Shown here: positions 15,878-20,869 of the stretch, one piece after another | Numbering within the stretch: position 1 is the first letter of the stretch | Layout of the letters: each line of letters starts with the position of its first letter | Origin: a virus | Direction: 5' to 3' (one strand) | Virus record (IMG/VR): IMGVR_UViG_3300032282_001007 | Location: 1-20,869 of that record | Length of the DNA stretch: 20,869 nucleotides | The notes under the pieces: generated by a model | What the model saw: the letters and a program-made list of their open reading frames with translations, nothing else | What the model was told of the DNA's origin: nothing | Databases searched by the model: none | Translations under genes and position numbers: made by a program

Positions 15878-18379
15878 ATGGCAAATAAAATTCAGGTGAA
15901 GCGGTCGGCTGTTCTGGGTAAGCAACCTACGACAGCCGATCTTGATCTTGGCGAGTTGGCTATCAACACGCGAGATGGAAAGCTGTTCATCAAGCAAGAC
16001 AACGGCACTCAACAGATCATTCAGATTGGCGCGACCGGACCCACTGGACCGACTGGTGCAGGTGGTGCGCTTGGTTATTATGGTTCGTTCTACGACACCA
16101 CAAACCAGACGGCGGCAAATACAACGACCGCCTATGTGCTGAACATCAACTCCATTACCGGGAACAATGGCGTCAGCATTGTCAGCGGAAATCAACTCAC
16201 GTTCACTTACGCTGGCACATACTCGATTACGATAAGCGTTCAATTTATCAGCACAGATACGTCAATTCATGACGCTAATTTGTGGCTTCGCAAAAATGGC
16301 GCAGACATGGCTGATTCAAACAGCGTGTTTAGCGTACCGAACAGTCATGGCGGCGTGAATGGCGGTTTGATTGGAACGGTAAATTATGTGTTTACTGTGG
16401 CGGCTGGTGACTACATTCAATTTGTGTGGTCTGTGACTAACGTCAACGTCAGCATTCAAACTGTTCCGTCTAAAGTCAGCCCAACTGTGCCTCGTACGCC
16501 TGCCGTTATTTTGACGGCGCAACAAATCATGTACACACAAGTTGGCCCAACTGGCCCGACTGGTGCGACAGGCCCAACGGGAACTGCGGCAAGCATCGCC
16601 ATCGGCCCTACCACGACAAGTCCGGCGGGTGGTTCTGCAAGCGTGACGAATAGCGGGTCATCTAGCGCGGCTGTACTGAATTTCACTATCCCGACCGGCC
16701 CGACCGGCCCGACTGGCCCGACTGGCACAGCGGGAACGGCGGCGACCGTCAGTATTGGATCAACATCAACACTGATTGCTGGCTCTCCCGCAAGTGTTGC
16801 CAACTCTGGCACATCATCTGCCGCTGTTTTGAACTTTGGCATCCCAGTCGGCCCAACAGGATCAACAGGCCCGACTGGCCCCACCGGCCCCACAGGGCCC
16901 ACAGGGCCGGGAGGCTCTCCGGGGTCTGCCGCAACAATATCTGTTGGAACGACTAGCACTTTGACTGCGGGATCGCCTGCGACTGTTAGCAACAGCGGAA
17001 CATCAAGTGCGGCGGTGTTTAACTTTGGCGTCCCGGCTGGCCCGCAAGGAGCAACGGGGCCACAAGGGCCTCAAGGAATTGCGGGGCCAACGGGGCCAAC
17101 GGGGCCGGGAGGCCCTCCGGGGCCTACGGGGCCTACGGGGCCAACAGGGCCTACGGATTATTCCACCACTGCCGCGCCTTGGTCATTATCCGGCGGTGGT
17201 TCAGTTACTTGGAGTTCAAGCACAGGTGTGGTGTCTTGGAGTGCGCGAGTTATCGCCATCCCGGTTAACAAATCTTTTGGATCGTCTGGCTATTTTGATA
17301 TTGGTCCAGCGTCTTACACCATGTCGGCATGGTCAACGCTGTATTACGTTCCAACATCTGGCTCTGCTTACACTTACAACTCTGGTTTTTTTGTGTTGAA
17401 GGTTTACACAGATAACCAAGTTATTGCCGCAAACTGGATTCCAATTTGTACTTGGAACGGCGACACAAATGCGCTCCGTTGGAATCCCGGTTTCACGGAC
17501 ATTCCAAACGGCGGCACATACACTTCTTCAACGGCGCAACGCTCTTGGGCTATTGGCCCAACCGGCCCCACTGGCCCAACCGGCCCCGGTGGCGGGATTG
17601 GCCCCCCAGGGCCTCCGGGTGGCCCAGGCACGGCGGCAACAATAACTGTTGGCACGACAACAACTGGCCCGGCTGGTAGTTCAGCGGTTGTTACAAACAC
17701 CGGCACGTCTAGTGCGGCTATTTTCAATTTCACAATTCCTACTGGCCCGACCGGCCCGACTGGCGGGACAGGCCCCACAGGGCTCACGGGGCCGACAGGC
17801 CCGACAGGGAGTCCGGGGCCGACAGGGAGTCCGGGGCCAACGGGGCCAACTGGTTCTACTGGTTTGGGGTATGCAAGCACTACCTCAACAAGTTCTGTGG
17901 TTGTTGGCACCGGGTCTAAAGTCTGGTCTGTTGCTAATACCGGAGCTTTTATTGTTGGTGACCGTGTTCGCGTAATTGCCGTTTCTACCGTAACTTGGGT
18001 GGAAGGCAACATCACTGCACTAACCACAAACTCATCTATTACGGTAAACGTAGATGCTTTCAATTTGTCCGGTGGCCCCACGTTTACATCTTGGGCATTT
18101 TCTATTGCGGGCATTTCTGGAACCCTTGGGCCAACGGGCCCCACTGGCCCCACAGGCCCCACAGGGAGTCCGGGCCCCACAGGCCCCACAGGCCCGGTCG
18201 GGCCTCCGGGTTCAGGGGCTAGTGCGGCGGCTGGTGGTGCTGTGTGGGAAAACACTCAGACGATTTCCGCAAACTACACAATGACTACCAACTACAACGG
18301 CGTTTCTGCTGGTCCAATTACGATTGCCACCGGGGTTACTGTTACGATACCAACCGGATCGTCTTGGTCTGTTGTTTGA
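15878..18379 (+). CDS. Collagen-like tail fibre protein
   Basis: An 833-residue mosaic fibre. Residues 1-50 ([26 protein letters not shown]) resemble the start of the preceding fibre. After a short Gly-X-Y run comes a jelly-roll-like domain (about 64-220; [37 protein letters not shown]) similar to C1q/TNF-type heads. Seven further Gly-X-Y blocks, mostly Gly-Pro-Thr, alternate with four exact 36-residue repeats (16586-16693, 16739-16846, 16928-17035, 17633-17740) and two globular inserts (about 427-558 and 664-750; the latter with [17 protein letters not shown]). About 65 Gly-X-Y triplets in total. The last 45 residues match the C-terminus of the fibre at 11867. Triple-helical trimers are expected. 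Strong AAAGGGGAT ribosome site. A 2OG oxygenase gene follows 10 bases later. Confidence 0.88.
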   Translation: MANKIQVKRSAVLGKQPTTADLDLGELAINTRDGKLFIKQDNGTQQIIQIGATGPTGPTGAGGALGYYGSFYDTTNQTAANTTTAYVLNINSITGNNGVSIVSGNQLTFTYAGTYSITISVQFISTDTSIHDANLWLRKNGADMADSNSVFSVPNSHGGVNGGLIGTVNYVFTVAAGDYIQFVWSVTNVNVSIQTVPSKVSPTVPRTPAVILTAQQIMYTQVGPTGPTGATGPTGTAASIAIGPTTTSPAGGSASVTNSGSSSAAVLNFTIPTGPTGPTGPTGTAGTAATVSIGSTSTLIAGSPASVANSGTSSAAVLNFGIPVGPTGSTGPTGPTGPTGPTGPGGSPGSAATISVGTTSTLTAGSPATVSNSGTSSAAVFNFGVPAGPQGATGPQGPQGIAGPTGPTGPGGPPGPTGPTGPTGPTDYSTTAAPWSLSGGGSVTWSSSTGVVSWSARVIAIPVNKSFGSSGYFDIGPASYTMSAWSTLYYVPTSGSAYTYNSGFFVLKVYTDNQVIAANWIPICTWNGDTNALRWNPGFTDIPNGGTYTSSTAQRSWAIGPTGPTGPTGPGGGIGPPGPPGGPGTAATITVGTTTTGPAGSSAVVTNTGTSSAAIFNFTIPTGPTGPTGGTGPTGLTGPTGPTGSPGPTGSPGPTGPTGSTGLGYASTTSTSSVVVGTGSKVWSVANTGAFIVGDRVRVIAVSTVTWVEGNITALTTNSSITVNVDAFNLSGGPTFTSWAFSIAGISGTLGPTGPTGPTGPTGSPGPTGPTGPVGPPGSGASAAAGGAVWENTQTISANYTMTTNYNGVSAGPITIATGVTVTIPTGSSWSVV
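16028..18216 (+). repeat. Eight Gly-X-Y (collagen) blocks
   Basis: Blocks at about 16028-16063, 16544-16585, 16697-16738, 16850-16927, 17039-17155, 17555-17632, 17744-17866 and 18128-18216. Gly-Pro-Thr is the main triplet, with some GPQ, GPP, GSP and GAT. Proline is almost always in the X position; only about nine triplets have proline at Y. Codon choice changes by block (GGC-rich in some, GGG-rich around 17039-17155), and 15-base DNA repeats are visible near 17805-17835. Confidence 0.85.
16586..17740 (+). repeat. Four 108-bp (36-aa) repeats within the collagen-like fibre
   Basis: Copies lie at 16586-16693, 16739-16846, 16928-17035 and 17633-17740, all exactly 108 bases and in frame. Each encodes AA(S/T)(I/V).(I/V)G.T.T...G..A.V.N(S/T)G(S/T)SSAA(V/I).NF.(I/V)P and is flanked by Gly-Pro-Thr blocks. 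The DNA has diverged more than the protein, so the duplications are old and the protein is under selection. They look like beta-hairpin knobs along a collagen rod. Confidence 0.85.
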
Positions 18380-18389
18380 AAGATAAGAT

Positions 18390-18938
18390 ATGACACAACA
18401 TTTGCCAATTTGGTATTTGGGGGCAATCGCCCCTGAAATGTGCGACAAAGCAAAACAAGACATGATGTCTTTGCCTATGGTCGATGCCGCTATGGGTATT
18501 GATGGCGATGTCAAAATTGAATCACAGCGCAACACTGATGTGGTGTTTGCGCCATTCGATTTTTGGCTTGCCGACTATATGGAACAGTTTGCTTCAATCG
18601 CCAACGCCGAAAGTAATTGGGGCTATGAAATACCGGGCAGGGAGGCAATTCAATTTGCCCAGTACGGTGTCGGGCAACACTACGATTGGCACGTTGATTA
18701 TTTTCCTCTGGCTGGCAAAGACACCGACCGCAAAGTCTCTGTGGTTTGCCTGTTGAACGACCCGTCAGAATTTGAAGGCGGCGAATTCCAGTTGCGGCTG
18801 TACTCTCAATACACCGCACCACTGGTCAAGGGAAGCATCATTGCTTTCCCCTCAATCCTTGAGCACCGTGTCACGCCCGTTACAAGCGGTGTTCGTTATT
18901 CAGCCACGATGTGGTTTCACGGGCCGAGGTTCAGATGA
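18390..18938 (+). CDS. 2-oxoglutarate/Fe(II)-dependent oxygenase, prolyl hydroxylase-like
   Basis: A 182-residue dioxygenase that should use Fe(II), O2 and 2-oxoglutarate to hydroxylate a substrate. The metal triad is His101 and Asp103 (in HYDWHVDYFP) and His159 (in FPSILEHRV). Arg169, ten residues after the distal His in SGVRYSATMW, is the usual 2-oxoglutarate anchor. SVVCLLNDPSEFEGGEFQL lies between, as in PiuC/prolyl-4-hydroxylase-type enzymes. Full length for the compact phage type, with all key residues present, so it should be active. It begins 10 bases after the collagen-like fibre gene and overlaps the next gene. Proline hydroxylation of that fibre is an attractive inference; many phages carry related enzymes of unknown substrate, so this is not proven. 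Confidence 0.9.
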   Translation: MTQHLPIWYLGAIAPEMCDKAKQDMMSLPMVDAAMGIDGDVKIESQRNTDVVFAPFDFWLADYMEQFASIANAESNWGYEIPGREAIQFAQYGVGQHYDWHVDYFPLAGKDTDRKVSVVCLLNDPSEFEGGEFQLRLYSQYTAPLVKGSIIAFPSILEHRVTPVTSGVRYSATMWFHGPRFR

Positions 18939-19111
18939 TGGCAACAATCAACGAAACAGAGGCAAGGCTGAACTCACACGAAGCTGTGTGTGCTTTGCGG
19001 TATGAGCAAATCAATGCGCGCCTCAAAAGGCTTGAGGGCATCTTGATTAAGGCTTGTGGCGTCATGTTGGTTGGTATGGCTGGCGTCATCTGGACTTCAC
19101 TACACAGGTGA
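18935..19111 (+). CDS. XhlA-like small membrane protein, lysis region
   Basis: A 58-residue protein with a charged helical N-terminus (ATINETEARLNSHEAVCALR, INARLKRLEGIL) and one C-terminal membrane segment (ACGVMLVGMAGVIWTSL). This is the layout of haemolysin XhlA-type proteins (PF10779), which assist holins. It begins at ATG 18935 (or the next ATG at 18938) overlapping the oxygenase stop, so the two are probably coupled. It opens the lysis module. Function as a holin partner is inferred from topology and place. Confidence 0.65.
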   Translation: MMATINETEARLNSHEAVCALRYEQINARLKRLEGILIKACGVMLVGMAGVIWTSLHR

Positions 19112-19140
19112 TTTGAATAGACCCGATCACGGCATTCGCA

Positions 19141-19671
19141 ATGGTTCAGGGGGCCATTAGTGGCGTCCGAAAATTGTGTGCCGTGGTCAAAGAGGCGCAA
19201 GCCGCAGGAAAAGAAGTTGCCGACCTTACAAGTCAGGTAACAGGGTTTGTGAGCAAGGTTCTTGAGGGCAATGACAAACTTCAAAAAGCCGAACAAGAAC
19301 TCAGGATCAACCCCCCCAAAGACAAGAGCTTACAGGTACTGGCCTTTGAAGAAGTGTCCAGAAAACTTGAGCTGAAAAAACAATATGCTGAGTTGCGGAA
19401 CATGATTATTTATGAACTGGGTTTGCCCGGCGGGTTCTGGGCAGACTTTGAAGCAACTTTGCAACGCATGGAGGAAGATGACAGGATCGCCAAGGAAGAA
19501 GCAGAGTTGCAAAGGGTTCATGAGGAATGGCAACGCAAAGAGGCAAAAGACAAGCTGGTAACGGGCGCGGGGCAGGCGGCGGTGGTTCTGCTTGGGGCGG
19601 CGTATCTCGCTCTGCTTCTATGGGCAATTCGCCTGCATCGGGAGAATCAGTTGTCATTACCTTGGGGTTGA
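19141..19671 (+). CDS. Coiled-coil protein with C-terminal membrane segment
   Basis: A 176-residue protein from ATG 19141. It begins with an amphipathic helix (GAISGVRKLCAVVKEAQAAG), continues with long charged helices (about 40-135, e.g. AELQRVHEEWQRKEAKDKLV), and has one membrane segment near 145-162 (AAVVLLGAAYLALLLWA). The ATG has no ribosome site. Upstream in frame the sequence reads IDPITAFA from an ATA at 19117, preceded by a perfect AGGTGAT ribosome site at 19106-19112 and a TGA stop at 19114. Proteins I recall of this type begin M-DPITAFA, so the true start may be the ATA. Related proteins occur in phage lysis or tail-end regions but I know no proven role. Confidence 0.65.
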   Translation: MVQGAISGVRKLCAVVKEAQAAGKEVADLTSQVTGFVSKVLEGNDKLQKAEQELRINPPKDKSLQVLAFEEVSRKLELKKQYAELRNMIIYELGLPGGFWADFEATLQRMEEDDRIAKEEAELQRVHEEWQRKEAKDKLVTGAGQAAVVLLGAAYLALLLWAIRLHRENQLSLPWG

Positions 19672-19805
19672 TCGTATGTATGTTGTGCCTTGTTGGATTT
19701 ATTACGCTCACTGGTTTTCTGTATGCTGACTTACAAGCGGCCCGTGGCGCAAACAAGCTGATTGAGCGCAAAGTCAAAGACGTTATTGAAAGGTGTGACA
19801 AATGA
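19620..19805 (+). CDS. Small single-span membrane protein
   Basis: A 61-residue protein with one strong membrane segment (VVITLGLIVCMLCLVGFITL) near the N-terminus and a basic/acidic tail (ANKLIERKVKDVIERCDK). The first 52 bases overlap the previous gene in another frame. An ATG at 19527 would extend it by 31 residues of Gly/Arg-rich sequence that looks like a frame shadow, so I prefer 19620, though no ribosome site is seen. The stop overlaps the next start (ATGA). A small holin-like or accessory membrane protein is the best guess. Confidence 0.55.
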   Translation: MGNSPASGESVVITLGLIVCMLCLVGFITLTGFLYADLQAARGANKLIERKVKDVIERCDK

Positions 19806-20113
19806 GTGAAGAATTCAAAGCCAAACATGAGCTGATTGAAAAGGCGGCGTTTGCTGTGCTGCCAATCATGTTTACTTGCGTGGTGTATTTGATGTCTGCA
19901 CTCAACACATTGAATCATGAAGTCACGGTGTTGAATAACAAAATCAGTTTGGTAGTGACAAGCGACAACAAGCAAGCCTCCAACACTGGTGCTGAATTGG
20001 CGCGTGAGAAACTGCGGCAAGACCTTGAAAAAGAAATACAAAAAAACCGTGATGACATTGCACACAATCGGCAAGACATTGCGGTGATTCATGAACGACT
20101 GAAAGGCAAATGA
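19802..20113 (+). CDS. Membrane protein with coiled coil, possible inner-membrane spanin
   Basis: A 103-residue protein: a short charged N-terminus, a membrane segment (AAFAVLPIMFTCVVYLMSAL, residues about 15-34), then a coiled-coil tail (LAREKLRQDLEKEIQKNRDD, IAVIHERL). This N-in, C-out layout is that of Rz-type i-spanins, which join inner and outer membranes at lysis, but no lipoprotein partner with a lipobox was found nearby. It overlaps both neighbours by ATGA-type junctions. An alternative is a holin accessory protein. Confidence 0.55.
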   Translation: MSEEFKAKHELIEKAAFAVLPIMFTCVVYLMSALNTLNHEVTVLNNKISLVVTSDNKQASNTGAELAREKLRQDLEKEIQKNRDDIAHNRQDIAVIHERLKGK

Positions 20114-20616
20114 TGGAATGGCTTAAACAACTTGCGCCCACAGCGGCGACTTTGCTTGGAGGCCCTTTGGCCGGGATGGCTGTTGATGCGATTGGCAAAG
20201 CTATCGGGCTGACTGATGCCACCAAAGATCAAGTCAAAGATGCTTTGTCGTCCGGGACGTTGAATGCTGAACAGATGGCGGCAATTAAGCAGGCAGAGGC
20301 CGATCTGGTGCTCAAGGTCAAACAACTTGACATTGATATGGAAAAAGTCCACGCCGGTGATCGAGCGTCTGCGCGAGAAATGGCTGTCAAAACTGGCGAT
20401 ATTTGGACGCCTCGGATAATCGCAGGGGTTGTGTTCATCGTATGGGGAGCCGTCAACTGGAAGCTGTTTAACGGCACGATCAGTGGCGATATGCGAGAAC
20501 TTGTTGCCCGAGCTTTGGGGACACTTGATGCAACGCTGATGGCAGTGATCTATTATTATTTTGGATCGTCTGCTGGTAGCAAAGACAAAACTGATGCGAT
20601 TGCGAGCAAAAAATGA
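20110..20616 (+). CDS. Holin, GTA 3-TM type
   Basis: A 168-residue protein resembling the 'holin of 3 TMs, for gene transfer release' family. Marks: N-terminal WLKQLAPTAATLLGGPLAGM; acidic helices; the conserved DRASARE; membrane segments at about 104-120 (IIAGVVFIVWGAVNWKL) and 144-154; and the ending YYYFGSSAGSKDKT. It should form or trigger membrane lesions that let the endolysin reach the wall. It overlaps the upstream gene by 4 bases and the endolysin start by ATGA, the usual holin-endolysin order. Confidence 0.8.
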   Translation: MMEWLKQLAPTAATLLGGPLAGMAVDAIGKAIGLTDATKDQVKDALSSGTLNAEQMAAIKQAEADLVLKVKQLDIDMEKVHAGDRASAREMAVKTGDIWTPRIIAGVVFIVWGAVNWKLFNGTISGDMRELVARALGTLDATLMAVIYYYFGSSAGSKDKTDAIASKK

Positions 20617-20869
20617 ATTTGTCCCAACATTTCACCCTTGAAGAATTGACCCATACCGATCACCGGGATTTGGACAACACCCCCAACGATGCTGAACTTG
20701 CGAACCTCACACGCCTTGCCGAATTTCTGGAAGAAGTCAAAACAGTCCTTGGTGGCAAACCTGTCATGGTCAACAGTGCTTTCCGATCAAAGGCTGTCAA
20801 TGATGCTGTGGGGAGCAAAGACACTAGCCAGCATCGTGTCGGCTGTGCTGCTGACATTCGGATACCGGG
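20613..20869 (+). CDS. Endolysin, peptidase M15 family (3' end missing)
   Basis: The gene starts by ATGA overlap with the holin stop and runs off the end of the window; 85 residues are visible. The N-terminus HFTLEELTHTDHRDLDNTP is the usual opening of M15 (DUF882/peptidase M15_3) D-Ala-D-Ala carboxypeptidase-type lysins. VNSAFRSKAVNDAVGSK then SQHRVGCAADIRIP gives the zinc motif S-x-H-x-x-G-x-A-x-D with His74 and Asp81. The last zinc His would lie beyond the window. It cleaves peptidoglycan peptide stems at lysis. Confidence 0.9.
   Translation, partial: MNLSQHFTLEELTHTDHRDLDNTPNDAELANLTRLAEFLEEVKTVLGGKPVMVNSAFRSKAVNDAVGSKDTSQHRVGCAADIRIP

Noticed and set aside
16028-18216. CRISPR-like array
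   Set aside because: Repeats are in-frame Gly-X-Y codons of a long protein, with no regular repeat-spacer structure and no cas genes.
17404-18255. Long minus-strand open frame (283 residues, rich in VGPVGP)
   Set aside because: It is the antisense shadow of the Gly-Pro-Thr codons: GGC-CCN-ACN reads back as open codons. The same holds for the minus frame at 16456-16992. The + strand protein has clear domains and a ribosome site.
19527-19619. Extended N-terminus for the small membrane protein
   Set aside because: The extra 31 residues are Gly/Arg/Ser-rich and arise from the overlapping frame of the upstream gene; GAGGA abuts the ATG without proper spacing.
19406-20092. Minus-strand open frame of 228 residues
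   Set aside because: It crosses three + strand genes joined by coupled starts and has composition typical of a shadow frame.

Overview
The window is a stretch of a tailed bacteriophage (or prophage) genome carrying its virion structure and lysis genes. All supported genes lie on the + strand, packed head to tail with gaps of a few bases or ATGA-type overlaps, and there are no tRNA, rRNA, IS element, CRISPR or integrase signals. An HK97-type capsid, head-completion proteins, a tail tube protein, a frameshifted tail chaperone pair, a long tape measure and a lambda J-like tip, with no sheath or contractile baseplate genes, indicate a siphovirus. At about 1.5 angstrom per tape-measure residue, the 806-residue tape measure predicts a tail near 120 nm. 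GTA-type holin and XhlA-like lysis proteins fit a Gram-negative host. Base composition is roughly balanced, and many fibre modules resemble those of aquatic phages as I remember them, so a freshwater or marine proteobacterial host is a guess only.

Layout. 1-2184: end of the major capsid protein, head-tail connector, head closure, tail terminator. 2224-4420: tail tube protein, a small unknown protein, the tail assembly chaperone with a -1 frameshift site, and an HK97 gp10-like protein in an unusual place. 4421-11858: tape measure, two minor tail proteins, a GNAT acetyltransferase, and the large tip attachment protein. 11867-18379: accessory fibre cassette of small beta-rich proteins, a likely fibre-associated protein, a 367-residue fibre and an 833-residue collagen-like fibre. 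18390-18938: a 2-oxoglutarate/Fe(II) oxygenase. 18935-20869: lysis region with XhlA-like protein, several small membrane proteins, a 3-TM holin and the start of an M15-family endolysin.

The most interesting points are (i) a prolyl-hydroxylase-like oxygenase gene directly after a collagen-like fibre gene rich in Gly-Pro-Thr triplets, suggesting a fibre modification pair; (ii) a complete frameshift cassette (A-AAA-AAC, 6-nt spacer, perfect 11-bp hairpin) in the tail chaperone gene; (iii) a GNAT enzyme inserted in the tail-tip operon; (iv) fibre modules shared between genes at both N- and C-termini; and (v) a lysis-region gene whose best start may be a non-standard AUA codon. No stretch longer than about 100 bases lacks a gene.
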